Made by a program: the position numbers and the translations under genes
The notes under the pieces: generated by a model
The model's input: only the letters and a program-made list of their open reading frames with translations
Database searches by the model: none
What the model was told of the DNA's origin: nothing
In this document: piece after piece, positions 50,621 through 59,955 of the stretch
How the letters are laid out: each line of letters starts with the position of its first letter
How positions within the stretch are numbered: the first letter of the stretch is position 1
Assembly: GCA_039809865.1 (NCBI GenBank)
Contig: JBDHVW010000029.1
Location: 24,146 to 88,145 of the forward strand
DNA from: QWHO01 sp039809865
GTDB taxonomy: Bacteria; Vulcanimicrobiota; Xenobia; Xenobiales; QWHO01
DNA length: 64,000 nt
Reading direction: 5' to 3'

Positions 50621-52039
50621 ATGACCGAATCCGAATTCGAAAGAACCCACGCCAAGCGCACGCCGGCCAAGACGGCCCTGGCGTTCTTGCTGGTGGGCGG
50701 GCTCATCGCGATCTTCGTGTTTACCGTGATCGTGATGGGGCGCGCCAAACGGGCGAAGGAGGCCGAGGCCAGCAAAGCCGCCGCCTCCCCGGCCCCGGTC
50801 GTGACCGTGGCCGCGACCCGCGTGGTCTATCGCGATCTGCCCCACGAGCTGGTCGTGACCGGCACCATCTCGGCCGTGGACCCGCTGGCCGTGGGCTCGG
50901 AGATCAACGGCCTGCGCGTCGAGACGATCGACGTCGAGGAAGGCGACTACGTGCAAAAGGGCCAGGTCCTGGCCCACCTCAACAGCTCCATCCTCGAGGC
51001 CCAGATCGCCCAGGCCCAGGCACGTTACGACTCGTCTCAAGCCCAGGTCTCCAAAGCCATCCAGCCCAATCGGCCCCAGGATATCGCCGGGCTGAAGTCG
51101 GCCGTGGCCCAGGCGCAGGCCAACGAGCAGCAGATGAAGGCCATGCTGGCCCAGGCGAAGACCAATCTGCAGCACGCTCAGGAGACCTCGAACCGCTACA
51201 CGACGGTGCTCTCGCAGGGCTTCGTGACCGCTCAGGAAGCCTCCGACAAAGTGGCCGAGACCGAGCGTCTGCGGCAGCTCGTGTTCGCCGCCGAAAGCCA
51301 GCTCCAGGCGGCCAGCTGGGCCTCGGAGCAGGCCCGCCAGCGACTCGACCTGGCTCTGGCCGGAGGGCGCGCCGAAGACGTGACCATCGCCCAGTCGCAG
51401 GGCCAGGAGATCGCCGGGCTCATCCAGCAGCTCACGGCCCAGCTCGAGCAGACTTACATCCGGGCCCCGGACGACGGCGTCGTGACGGCCCGCGACATCC
51501 ACCTGGGCGAGATCGCCTCCTCGGCCAAACCCTTCTTTACGCTGGCGCGCAAGGGCCAGCTGGAGCTGCGGGCCCAGGTGCCGCAGCAAGACCTCGAGCA
51601 CCTCAAGATCGCTGACCGTGCCAAAGTGGCGGTGGGCAGCAAGACCATCGGCGGCAAGATCTGGATGATCTCGCCCCGGGTCGATCCGCAGAACCGCCTG
51701 GGGACGGTGCGCATCATGCTCGACCACGAGCGCGGCGTGCTGACGGGTATGTTCGCGCGGGCCTCCCTCAACCTCGGTCGCGAGAAGGCTCTGGTGGTGC
51801 CCATCACGGCCGTGATGGGGGATGAGGAGGACCGCTACGTGCTGGTCCTGACCGACGACGACGTCGTGCATAAAAAGTCGGTGAAAACGGGCCTGCGCAC
51901 CAAGGACGTGGTGCAGGTCGTGTCCGGAGTGGAAGCCAACGAGAAGGTCGTCACGCGAGGGGGAGGATTCTTGTCTGACGGAGACCACGTGACCGTGGGT
52001 CCGTCCGCCGAGTCCGACGGCGCTTCGGGTAAGGACTGA
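50621..52039 (+). CDS. RND efflux membrane-fusion protein (AcrA-like)
   Basis: 472 residues. One N-terminal membrane anchor (ALAFLLVGGLIAIFVFTVIVMG), a biotinyl-lipoyl half-motif (VVTGTISAVDPLAVGSEI, GDYVQKGQVLAHLN), a long coiled-coil hairpin (AQIAQAQARYDSSQAQV, QQMKAMLAQAKTNLQ) and the matching second half (IRAPDDGVVTARDIHLGE). It bridges the RND pump and TolC in the periplasm. Gene order TetR-MFP-RND-OMF is complete. It starts one base after the TetR stop and ends 4 bases before the pump gene. Confidence 0.95.
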   Translation: MTESEFERTHAKRTPAKTALAFLLVGGLIAIFVFTVIVMGRAKRAKEAEASKAAASPAPVVTVAATRVVYRDLPHELVVTGTISAVDPLAVGSEINGLRVETIDVEEGDYVQKGQVLAHLNSSILEAQIAQAQARYDSSQAQVSKAIQPNRPQDIAGLKSAVAQAQANEQQMKAMLAQAKTNLQHAQETSNRYTTVLSQGFVTAQEASDKVAETERLRQLVFAAESQLQAASWASEQARQRLDLALAGGRAEDVTIAQSQGQEIAGLIQQLTAQLEQTYIRAPDDGVVTARDIHLGEIASSAKPFFTLARKGQLELRAQVPQQDLEHLKIADRAKVAVGSKTIGGKIWMISPRVDPQNRLGTVRIMLDHERGVLTGMFARASLNLGREKALVVPITAVMGDEEDRYVLVLTDDDVVHKKSVKTGLRTKDVVQVVSGVEANEKVVTRGGGFLSDGDHVTVGPSAESDGASGKD

Positions 52040-52043
52040 CGCC

Positions 52044-55000
52044 ATGAATATCTCCGCCTGGGCCATCCGCAAACCGATCCCTTCCATCGTGCTGTTCCTG
52101 ATCCTGATGGTGGCCGGATTCTGGTGTTACGGCCGACTGGGGATCGACGAGAACCCCAACATCGACGTGCCGATCGTGACGGTCACCATTACCGAAGTCG
52201 GCGCCGCGCCCTCCGAGCTCGAGACGCAGGTCACCCGTAAGGTCGAGGACGCCGTGGCCGGCATTGGCAACATCAAGCACATCACTTCGACCGTCAACGA
52301 GGGCGTCTCGCTGACGGCCATCGAGTTCGAGCTGGGCACCAACTCCGATCGCGCCGTCAACGACGTGCGCGACGCCGTGACGCGCATCCGCCAGCAGCTT
52401 CCGGCGCAGATCCAGGAGCCGATCATCGCTCGCCTGGATTTCGTGGGAGGCCCGTTCGCCACGTATACGGTGGAGTCCAAGTCGTCCAGCGTCAAAGACT
52501 TGAGCTGGCTGATCGACAACCAGATCTCGCGCGAGATGCTGAGCGTGCCGGGCGTGGGCCAGGTGCTGCGCTCGGGCGGCGTGGACCGGGAGATTCGCGT
52601 CAACCTCGACCCGGTCAAGCTGGAGGCCCTGGGACTGACGGCAGACACCGTCAGTAACACGATCCGCGGCCTCAACATCAACCTTCCCGGCGGTCGCGGC
52701 GAGGTGGGTGCTCAGGAAGAATCCATCCGCACGCTGGGCAGCGCCGAGACCGTGGACGAGCTGCGGGCCGCGCGCATTCCTCTGCCGGGCGGCGGCTGGG
52801 CGCGCCTGGACACGATCGGCAAAGTGGTCGACGGCTCCTCCGACCCTCGTCAGGCGGCGCTGATGAACAATCAGCCCGTGGTCTCGTTCTCGGTGGTCCG
52901 CTCGACCGGCAGCAACCTGGACACCGTCTACCGCGCCGTCGAGGCCAAGATGGAGAAGATCCGTCAGGAGGTCGGTAAGACGCTCCCGAAGGACCTCGTG
53001 ATCCGCCGCGTCCGGACCAACGCCGACTACGTCAAGCTTTCCTACGACGCCTCGATCGATTCGCTGTGGTTGGGCGGCCTGCTGGCCGTGATCGTGGTCT
53101 GGATCTTCCTCAAAGATTGGCGCGCCGCCCTGATCTCGTTCATGGCGATGCCTATGTCGGTCATCCCCACGTTTGCGATGATGAAGATCGCCGGGTTCAC
53201 CCTGAACAACATGAGCTTGCTCGGCCTGTCGCTCGTGATCGGCATCCTGGTCGACGACGCGATCGTGGAGATCGAGAACATCGTCCGCCACATCCACATG
53301 GGCAAAGACCCCTATAACGCCGCGCTGGAGGCCGCCGACGAGATCGGGCTGGCCGTGGTGGCGACCACGGCCTCGATCATCGTGGTCTTCGTGCCGGTGG
53401 CCTTCATGGGCGGGATTCCGGGCCAGTTCTTCCGCCAGTTCGGGCTCACGGTCGCGCTGTCGGTGTTCTTCTCCTTGCTGGTCGCGCGCCTCATCACGCC
53501 GATGATGGCGGCCTACTGGATGAAGGAGCCCAGCAAGGAAGAGCCGCGCGGCTGGCTGGTGGACCAGTATGACAAGATGCTCGACTGGGCGCTGGCTTAC
53601 CGCATCCCCACGCTGGCCTTCGCGTTCATCTTCTTCGTGTTCAGCCTGTTCCTGGCGGGGGCCATTCCCAAGACGCTCATCCCCCCCATCGACCGGGGCG
53701 AGACGCAGCTCACGGTGGAGCTGCCGCCCGGCGCCACGCTCCAGGAGACCCTGTCGCTGTGCAAAGAGATCACGGCCGTCCTGCTCAAGGAAAAGGTCGT
53801 CAAGAGCGTCTATGCCACCGTTGGCTCCGGTGGGGGCCAGGGGCGCAACTCGACTGCGGCCGCGGTCAACAAAGCTTCGCTCTACGTGACCATGGTGCCG
53901 CGCAACCAGCGCAACATCACCCAGAAGCAGTTCGAGGAGACGGTCCGCAGGAAGTTCGACCACGTGCCGGGCGCGCGCATGTCCTTTGGCTCCTCGATGG
54001 GCCTCTCGGGCAAGCTCAAGATCGTGCTGACCAGCGAGAACGCCGAAGACTTGCAGAAGACCGCGGCGGCGCTGATCGGCGAGATGCGCCAGCTGCCGAT
54101 GCTGTACGACGTGACCTCGTCGGCCGCTCTGCAGCGCCCGGAGATCATCGTCAAGCCCGACCTGGCGCTGGCCGCCGAGCAGGGCGTGTCCATCCAGTCG
54201 ATCGCCCGCACGGCCCTGGTGGCCACGCTGGGCGATGTCGACCAGAACCTGGCCAAGTTCGACCTGGACGAGCGCCAGATCAACATCCGCGTGCAGCTCG
54301 ACCCGATCTACCGGGGCGATATGCAGCAGATCGGCTCTCTGAAGGTCATGGCCACCGGGGGCCGCCTGATCCCGCTCGACAGCGTGGCGGACATCGAGAT
54401 GAGCCAGGGCCCCTCGCAGATCGACCGCTACGACCGCAAGCGGCAGATCAGCATCGATGCCAGTATGCGCGGCAACACCAGCCTGGGCGACGCCATCGCC
54501 CAGGTGCACCGGCTGAAGGCTTACACCGGTCGGCCCGACACCGTGCAGGAGGCGCCCGCGGGTGACGCCGAGATTCAGCGCGACGTGTTCAGCGGTTTCA
54601 CGGCCGCGATGGGCGCTGCGGTGCTGTTCATCTACGCCGTGCTGGTGCTGCTGTTCGGTGACTTCCTGCACCCCTTCACGATCATGATGGCCCTGCCGCT
54701 CTCGATCGGGGGCGCCATCATCGGACTCCTGGTCACCGGCGAGCCGCTGGGGATGTATCCCCTGATCGGCATCGTGATGCTGATGGGCCTCACGACCAAG
54801 AACTCGATTCTGCTGGTGGAGTATTGTCTCACGGCCATGCACTCGGGCATGTCGCGCGTCGAGGCCATCTTCAAGGCCGGCGAGGCGCGCATGCGCCCGA
54901 TCCTGATGACGACCATCGCCATGATCGCGGGCATGATGCCCATCGCGCTCGGCATCGGGGCCGGCTCGGAGGTGCGCAAGGCGATGGCCATCGCGGTCGT

Positions 55001-55142
55001 CGGCGGGCTGGTCACCTCGACCTTCCTGACGCTGCTGGTGGTGCCGGTGGTGTTCACCTACGTCGATGACCTGCGGCTCTTCCTGGCAAAGTTCGCGCAC
55101 AAGCGGGGCGACCGGATCAAGCGAGAGGACCGCGAGGCGTGA
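52044..55142 (+). CDS. RND-family multidrug efflux pump (AcrB/MexB-like, HAE1 group)
   Basis: 1032 residues, the usual size for an HAE1-type RND pump. Begins with a helix (ISAWAIRKPIPSIVLFLILMVAGF), followed by a large periplasmic loop (ENPNIDVPIVTVTI, GAAPSELETQVTRKVEDAV) and paired helices. Transmembrane helix 4 has the LVIGILVDDAIVEIENIVRH segment, whose aspartates form the proton relay. It exports drugs or other lipophilic substrates with the neighbouring fusion and outer-membrane proteins. Start ATG at 52044 and stop overlapping the TolC start (GTGA). Confidence 0.95.
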   Translation: MNISAWAIRKPIPSIVLFLILMVAGFWCYGRLGIDENPNIDVPIVTVTITEVGAAPSELETQVTRKVEDAVAGIGNIKHITSTVNEGVSLTAIEFELGTNSDRAVNDVRDAVTRIRQQLPAQIQEPIIARLDFVGGPFATYTVESKSSSVKDLSWLIDNQISREMLSVPGVGQVLRSGGVDREIRVNLDPVKLEALGLTADTVSNTIRGLNINLPGGRGEVGAQEESIRTLGSAETVDELRAARIPLPGGGWARLDTIGKVVDGSSDPRQAALMNNQPVVSFSVVRSTGSNLDTVYRAVEAKMEKIRQEVGKTLPKDLVIRRVRTNADYVKLSYDASIDSLWLGGLLAVIVVWIFLKDWRAALISFMAMPMSVIPTFAMMKIAGFTLNNMSLLGLSLVIGILVDDAIVEIENIVRHIHMGKDPYNAALEAADEIGLAVVATTASIIVVFVPVAFMGGIPGQFFRQFGLTVALSVFFSLLVARLITPMMAAYWMKEPSKEEPRGWLVDQYDKMLDWALAYRIPTLAFAFIFFVFSLFLAGAIPKTLIPPIDRGETQLTVELPPGATLQETLSLCKEITAVLLKEKVVKSVYATVGSGGGQGRNSTAAAVNKASLYVTMVPRNQRNITQKQFEETVRRKFDHVPGARMSFGSSMGLSGKLKIVLTSENAEDLQKTAAALIGEMRQLPMLYDVTSSAALQRPEIIVKPDLALAAEQGVSIQSIARTALVATLGDVDQNLAKFDLDERQINIRVQLDPIYRGDMQQIGSLKVMATGGRLIPLDSVADIEMSQGPSQIDRYDRKRQISIDASMRGNTSLGDAIAQVHRLKAYTGRPDTVQEAPAGDAEIQRDVFSGFTAAMGAAVLFIYAVLVLLFGDFLHPFTIMMALPLSIGGAIIGLLVTGEPLGMYPLIGIVMLMGLTTKNSILLVEYCLTAMHSGMSRVEAIFKAGEARMRPILMTTIAMIAGMMPIALGIGAGSEVRKAMAIAVVGGLVTSTFLTLLVVPVVFTYVDDLRLFLAKFAHKRGDRIKREDREA

Positions 55143-56617
55143 GGAAGCTCGTCCTTCTGGGCCTCCTGCTCGCGAGCGTCGCGGCAGCGCAGGAACCCGA
55201 AAAGCCCTATGTCCCCCCCAAGGTGGACTTCGTGCTGCCGACCGAGCTCGTCATGCCGGCTCCGGCCACCAAACCCGAGGAGCTGGGCGCGGCTCCGCTG
55301 ACCGCCGACGAAGCCGTGCGCATCGCTTTGCGCTATCAGGGGACCGTGGCCCAGGCCCGCACCCAGATCGACGCGGCCGCCGGACGCACGCAGGCCACGG
55401 GGGCGGCCACGATGCCGCGCCTGAGCCTGACCGCGGGTTACCAGGATACGCTCTACAGCTCGATCTCGAGCAGCCTGGCCGGCGCCACGGGCGCGTCAGG
55501 CGCGCTGACGGGCAACAACACCGCGTTCCAGTTGAGCGGCTACTCGGCCAACGTGACGCTCAGCCAGTTGCTCTTCGACTTCGGCCACACGCGCGATCTG
55601 GTGCGCCAGAGCCGGGCCCTGGAGGAGGCGGCGGCCTATGGCTTCACGCGGGCTCAGACCGATCTGACCTTCTCGGTGAAGGAGGCCTTCTATCTGGCCA
55701 TCCAACAGGAGAAGCTGGTCGAGGTCAACGAGAACAACGTCAAGAACCGCCAGGCGCAGCTGGCGCAGGCGGAGAGCCGTTTCAACGCCGGCCTGGGGTT
55801 GCCCGCCGACGTCGTTCGGGCTCAGACCGCCGTGTCGACGGCCATCTTCAACCTGTCGCAGGCCCAGACCAACTCGGGGTTGGCTCGCCTGAACCTGAAC
55901 AACCTGATGGGCATCGACCCGCGCACCCCGCTGCAATTGAAGGACGATCCCGAGCAGGGACCGGCGACGGACAAGCCCGAGGAGCTCTTCGACCTGGCTC
56001 TGCTGCACCGTCCGGAGCTGGCCCAGGCGCGCGCCCAGCTGCAGGCGGCCCGCTACGGTCTGGACGCCGCCAATACGACCAGCGCGCCCCGGCTGACGGC
56101 GGCCCTGGTCTACGGACTGCGCGGCGATCCGTTCTTCAACTCGCTGGGCATCCAGGTCGGCTTCAATTTCGACATCTACGACGGTGGTCTGCAGGCGGGG
56201 CGAGTGCGCGAGGCCGAGGCCAACCGCGAGTCGGCCCAGGCGGGTCTGGACGTGGCGGCTCAGACGGTCCTGACCGAGGTCGGCCGCGCCTACCTCAACC
56301 TCAAGACCGCCGCGGAGCGCATCCGCTCGGCCGAGCAGGCGGAGGCCTCGGCGGCCGAGACGTTGCGCCTGGCGACCGGACGTTACCAGGTGGGTCTGGG
56401 CATCTTCCTCGACGTCCTGGACGCGCAGGCCGCGCTGCTGACGGCCCAGACCGATCGCGTCAACGCCTACCTGCAGTCGGACGTCGCGCGCGCGGCCCTC
56501 AACCGCGCCATCGGCGTGACCCCGGCCGAGGTGCAGCCGGTGGTCCGCAAGGACGATCAGCCCTCGCCTGTGAGTCCGCTGCCGGCCCCCGAGGGCAGCG
56601 GTCCGCCGCTCCCCTGA
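55139..56617 (+). CDS. TolC-family outer-membrane efflux protein
   Basis: 492 residues from a GTG that overlaps the pump's stop. A signal peptide (RKLVLLGLLLASVAAAQ) precedes two OEP repeats: the first around TADEAVRIALRYQGTVAQAR and the second around EELFDLALLHRPELAQARAQLQA, each followed by a long helix. The C-terminal part (EVQPVVRKDDQPSPVSPLPAPE) is Pro-rich and lies opposite the end of the carboxypeptidase gene over 61 bases. Forms the trimeric channel of the efflux system. Confidence 0.94.
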   Translation: MRKLVLLGLLLASVAAAQEPEKPYVPPKVDFVLPTELVMPAPATKPEELGAAPLTADEAVRIALRYQGTVAQARTQIDAAAGRTQATGAATMPRLSLTAGYQDTLYSSISSSLAGATGASGALTGNNTAFQLSGYSANVTLSQLLFDFGHTRDLVRQSRALEEAAAYGFTRAQTDLTFSVKEAFYLAIQQEKLVEVNENNVKNRQAQLAQAESRFNAGLGLPADVVRAQTAVSTAIFNLSQAQTNSGLARLNLNNLMGIDPRTPLQLKDDPEQGPATDKPEELFDLALLHRPELAQARAQLQAARYGLDAANTTSAPRLTAALVYGLRGDPFFNSLGIQVGFNFDIYDGGLQAGRVREAEANRESAQAGLDVAAQTVLTEVGRAYLNLKTAAERIRSAEQAEASAAETLRLATGRYQVGLGIFLDVLDAQAALLTAQTDRVNAYLQSDVARAALNRAIGVTPAEVQPVVRKDDQPSPVSPLPAPEGSGPPLP

Positions 56618-57660
56618 GGCTGGCCAGCGCGGCGCAAGACCTCGTCCACGAACACCATGTCGGCGCGGGCCACGCTCTTCGAGATCGCCGGGATTTCTTC
56701 GTGCGCGGGCTGGTAGCTGCGGCCGACCTCCAGCGTGAAGCTCAACAGGCCGTTGGCACAGTGCACTCCGTCCGAGCTGCCCGAGTTGAGGTAGACGTCG
56801 GCGCTCTGCAGTACGCGGAACGGGGCCGTGCCATCCTGCGCGAGGGCCGAGTTCATGCGCTCTCCCAGCGCGTGCAGAGCGCCCTGCTCCGGGGGAGGCT
56901 CGTGCTTGTGGCTCCAGCCGTAGAGGATCATCTCGCCGTAGCCGTGATGGTCGAGGACGCCCCGCACGTTGCCGCGGCCGAGCTCGAGCCCGAGTAGGGC
57001 CTGCACTTCCGGCTCGGAGTTGCCGGCGGGCCCCCGGTAGTTCTGCGAGGTCGGGTCGTCGGACGTGTGCTCGAAGTCATCGGCGGTCGAGCACGGAGTG
57101 TCGCCTTCTGGACGATACATCTGCGGGTCCAGGCTGGAGTAATAATTGCGATTCAGGTCGGTGCCCACGGCTCCGGTGGGCTCCCCGCAGGCGGTTTGGC
57201 CCACGGGACGGCGATTCTTCTTCCACAGGCTGTCGACCGTCCGACTGTACTCGTAGCCGTCGGGATTGACCACCGGAACCACCCAGATCTCGGCCTCGTC
57301 CACGCGCCGCTTCATGGCGGGGTCGTTGGCGTAGCCCTCGAGCAACTGGCGGGCGACCTCCAGAGGCGGTTGGGACGACATCCACTCCCGCGCGTGGTGC
57401 AGACCCGTCAGCACCACGCCGGGGCGCCGGGACGTGTCCACGCAGCCCGCACCCCGGCTGATCTGAAGCGCCCAGATATCGCGTCCCTCACCGCTCTTGC
57501 CCAGACTGACGCGGCGTGCCAGCGCCGGATAGCGGCGCTCGAGCGAGGCGAGCTCGCCCGCGATCTCATCGGACGACGGGTAGAAGGCCGCCTCGGGGTT
57601 GACTCCCCTCCTGGAAGGCGGCGCCAGGTGTGCGGTTGGACGAGCAGCCGTGAGGATCAC
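56557..57660 (-). CDS. M14-family zinc carboxypeptidase
   Basis: 367 residues, GTG start. Zinc ligands in LTGLHHAREWMS (H89 and E92), VNPDGYEYS, DLNRNYYS, DHHGYG (third histidine) and the catalytic glutamate in SFTLEVG. These order as in carboxypeptidase A/D relatives. No signal peptide is seen, though the first 20 residues are variable, so cytoplasmic or exported is open. The Gly/Pro C-terminal tail is encoded antisense to the TolC tail. Confidence 0.9.
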   Translation of the reverse strand: MILTAARPTAHLAPPSRRGVNPEAAFYPSSDEIAGELASLERRYPALARRVSLGKSGEGRDIWALQISRGAGCVDTSRRPGVVLTGLHHAREWMSSQPPLEVARQLLEGYANDPAMKRRVDEAEIWVVPVVNPDGYEYSRTVDSLWKKNRRPVGQTACGEPTGAVGTDLNRNYYSSLDPQMYRPEGDTPCSTADDFEHTSDDPTSQNYRGPAGNSEPEVQALLGLELGRGNVRGVLDHHGYGEMILYGWSHKHEPPPEQGALHALGERMNSALAQDGTAPFRVLQSADVYLNSGSSDGVHCANGLLSFTLEVGRSYQPAHEEIPAISKSVARADMVFVDEVLRRAGQPQGSGGPLPSGAGSGLTGEG

Positions 57661-57734
57661 GGCTGCAGCTTACGCACCATGACGGCGCCAGGTGTTGCCG
57701 AAAGGCTACAATTCAAACGTTTTCCGTTGGACAG

Positions 57735-57998
57735 TTGAGGTTCTCCACACAATATCCTGCGAGCAACGGGCGATGCACCAGATTCGTGCTGGGCATGGCC
57801 GTGGGAGCCTCGCTCAGCGGGTGCGGTGGAGGCTCGGTTCAGCCCGGAGGTGGGGGAGGTTCGGTCACGCCTGCCCCGCTGGCCTACGAGTTCATCCCGG
57901 TCATCCGGTCCGGGCAAGAGCTCCCCGTTCAGGCGCCCTTCATCGAGTTTCTGCGCAGCTGGGGCGAGGAGGAGTGGCTCGAGCAGACGCTACTCTGA
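57735..57998 (+). CDS. Small putative lipoprotein, 87 aa
   Basis: 87 residues from a TTG at 57735. The N terminus is moderately hydrophobic (RFVLGMAVGASLSGCGGGS) with a lipobox-like SLSGC followed by a Gly/Ser-rich linker; the rest is acidic (PFIEFLRSWGEEEWLEQTLL). The 14-residue leader before the hydrophobic part is long for a lipoprotein, so the true start may be the ATG at 57795. Divergent from the carboxypeptidase and convergent on the next gene. Weak evidence, not recognised. Confidence 0.5.
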   Translation: MRFSTQYPASNGRCTRFVLGMAVGASLSGCGGGSVQPGGGGGSVTPAPLAYEFIPVIRSGQELPVQAPFIEFLRSWGEEEWLEQTLL

Positions 57999-58625
57999 GC
58001 GCCAGTTGAGCTCGTCCCGGAGGAGGCTTTCTCCCGTTTTTCGGTAGTGCAGCTCGGTGTAGTCGTCGTGGGGCTCGCTCACGATCTCGCGCCAGTGCAC
58101 GGGCATGCCGTCCCAGTCCTGAGTGTAGCCGACCATCAGGGTTGCCTGGGGCCAGCCGAGCAGCTTGCCGATGGTGAAGTAGTTGCGGCCGGCGAAGGCC
58201 TCGGTGAGCTCGTTCCGGGGCGCGAAGGTCCAGAGCTCGGGGTGGCCCCGGAAGGGCTTTGCAGCTTCCTCGTCCTGGAAGTGAAACCAGGGGAACTCTC
58301 CGCTGGCATACTGGTCGACTCTGGCGCCTGCTCGCCAGAGCTCGAGCGCGAAGACGCAGCTGTCGCTCATGACCACCATGACCGTGTCGGCCAGGTGCGA
58401 GAGCCCGGCGGCGAGGGCTGTGAAGGGCTCGTGCTGCACCGGGCACATGCCGACCGTATCCCCCACGTGGAGCCATTCACCGGGTGGCCCGAGGACGAGC
58501 GATCTGGTGGCCTCCTCGGGCGTGCAAGCCTCGTAGCCTCCGTCGCGCAGGTGCTGCTCGAGCCAGCTCGCCACCTGGAGTTTGTCGGCGCGGTGCAGCT
58601 TGAAGGCTGAAAAGTCGTCTCCCAT
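57990..58625 (-). CDS. Unknown protein, 211 aa
   Basis: 211 residues, ATG. Mixed alpha/beta, acidic and tryptophan-rich (HVGDTVGMCPVQHEPFTALAAGL, CVFALELWRAGARVDQYASGEFPWFHF). No signal or membrane segment. The profile, a compact acidic protein with many Trp, resembles bacterial immunity or SUKH-like proteins, but no motif is diagnostic and no toxin is adjacent. It lies 15 bases downstream of the GGDEF gene on the same strand. Unrecognised. Confidence 0.75.
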   Translation of the reverse strand: MGDDFSAFKLHRADKLQVASWLEQHLRDGGYEACTPEEATRSLVLGPPGEWLHVGDTVGMCPVQHEPFTALAAGLSHLADTVMVVMSDSCVFALELWRAGARVDQYASGEFPWFHFQDEEAAKPFRGHPELWTFAPRNELTEAFAGRNYFTIGKLLGWPQATLMVGYTQDWDGMPVHWREIVSEPHDDYTELHYRKTGESLLRDELNWRSE

Positions 58626-58640
58626 TATCGCGCTACCCGG

Positions 58641-59915
58641 CTAGAGCTTGCTGCTGCGGCCCCGGCGCTGGCTGACCTTGGTGCGGTGACCCAGGAAGTC
58701 GCACAGGCGGTTGTGCTCCAAATCGCCCATCTCGTTGAAGGCCACGCCGCAACGGACGCCCACGGTGCACCACATGATCTTGGCCGAGAGCTGCAGAGGC
58801 GGATCGAGGTGCAGCTCGATCTCCACGCGGTCGCCCACTTTGAGCTCGTTGCCCTTGTCGATGGGGAAGGACATTCCGCCCAGGGAAACCTCGGCGTTGC
58901 GGCGGAACCTCTTGCCGGCCGGGCCCTGCAGGTCGGCCGGCAGGCTGAGCCCCAGGCGCGGATAGCGGCGCCGCTCTTTCTCCAGGTACTCCACATGGAG
59001 ACAGACGCGGTTGGTGCCGGTGGCCCGGGCGCGGTGCAGCGAATCCTCGGCGCGTGACAGCAGCATGCTGATCACCGCGTCGTTCTCGAGCTCGGAGCTC
59101 CAGTCGGAGCCGGTCGGATACTCGTACCAGGAGGCCCCCACGCTGACGGTCACCTTCTGCGAGCCAACCCGCTGCTCGGCCACGGTCGAGCGCAGCTTCT
59201 CGGCCACCTTGACGGCCCCGTTGCCGTCGGTGGAGGGCAGGATCACCACGAACTCCTCGCCCCCGAAGCGCGCCACCAGGTCGCCCTTGCGCGTCAGCGC
59301 GATGATCTGCTGGGCGACCATGCGCAGGACGCGGTCCCCCTCGCGGCTGCCGAGGCGCTCGTTGAGGCGATCGAAGTGGTCGACCTCGACCATCAGGCAG
59401 GCGAGGGCGCGCGGACCGGGCCGTGAGAAGCGGCTGACGTGCTGACGCAGCGACTCGAACAGGTAGCGCCGCGAGAAGACGCCGGTCAGCTCGTCGCGGA
59501 TGAGCCGGTCGTGCAGCCGGCGATGGCTGCGATAGAGGCTGACCAGGGCGCTCAGGCGGGCCGCCAGGAGCGCGCCCGAGACGTGCGGGCCGATGACGTC
59601 GCAGGCTCCCGCCTCGTAGGCGGCGATCTGCTCGTCCTCGCTCAGAGGCGCGGGACTGTAAACCACGATCGGCACCGAGCCGACCTGCTCGTCCGTCCGC
59701 AGGGCTTTGCAGGTGGCCAGGTGGCTGACCACGATGCAGCCCGGCAGGTAGGTCTGGGCCCGCGGCAGCGTCTCGCCCGCCGGCGCCTGCTCGACTTCGA
59801 AGCCCCGCTCGACCAAAAGCTCCGCCAGCGCATCCGATTCGGCTTCGGCCACGAGGATGCGCCCGGGATGCTCCTTCAGCGAAGGCGGAGCCAGACGGGG
59901 GCGGGGAGTCTTCAC
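58641..59915 (-). CDS. Diguanylate cyclase with degenerate receiver and PilZ domain
   Basis: 424 residues from a GTG. A receiver-like domain (20-125) lacks the phospho-accepting Asp: CIVVSHLAT takes the place of the usual VxxDxxMP strand. The GGDEF domain (130-300) is active-looking, with signature GGEEF and an RxxD product-inhibition site (RKGD) five residues before it. A C-terminal PilZ domain follows (RRRYPRLGLSLPADL, NAEVSLGGMSF), where the D/N of DxSxxG is Glu. It therefore makes c-di-GMP and might also sense it. The HD-GYP gene nearby suggests opposing control. Confidence 0.9.
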   Translation of the reverse strand: MKTPRPRLAPPSLKEHPGRILVAEAESDALAELLVERGFEVEQAPAGETLPRAQTYLPGCIVVSHLATCKALRTDEQVGSVPIVVYSPAPLSEDEQIAAYEAGACDVIGPHVSGALLAARLSALVSLYRSHRRLHDRLIRDELTGVFSRRYLFESLRQHVSRFSRPGPRALACLMVEVDHFDRLNERLGSREGDRVLRMVAQQIIALTRKGDLVARFGGEEFVVILPSTDGNGAVKVAEKLRSTVAEQRVGSQKVTVSVGASWYEYPTGSDWSSELENDAVISMLLSRAEDSLHRARATGTNRVCLHVEYLEKERRRYPRLGLSLPADLQGPAGKRFRRNAEVSLGGMSFPIDKGNELKVGDRVEIELHLDPPLQLSAKIMWCTVGVRCGVAFNEMGDLEHNRLCDFLGHRTKVSQRRGRSSKL

Positions 59916-59955
59916 GAAGTCAAGGTATTCCCAGGGAGCGGGGGGAAACCTCCTG

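Noticed and set aside
51951..55100. A 1049-codon open frame on the minus strand
   Set aside because: It lies antisense to the RND pump gene, whose family motifs and operon position are clear. High GC content keeps the opposite frame open. Its predicted protein is His/Asp/Arg-rich with no domain.
57620..57695. 12-bp direct repeat GGCGCCAGGTGT, two copies 64 bp apart
   Set aside because: Could be chance in GC-rich DNA; one copy lies inside the carboxypeptidase gene and no third copy was noticed.
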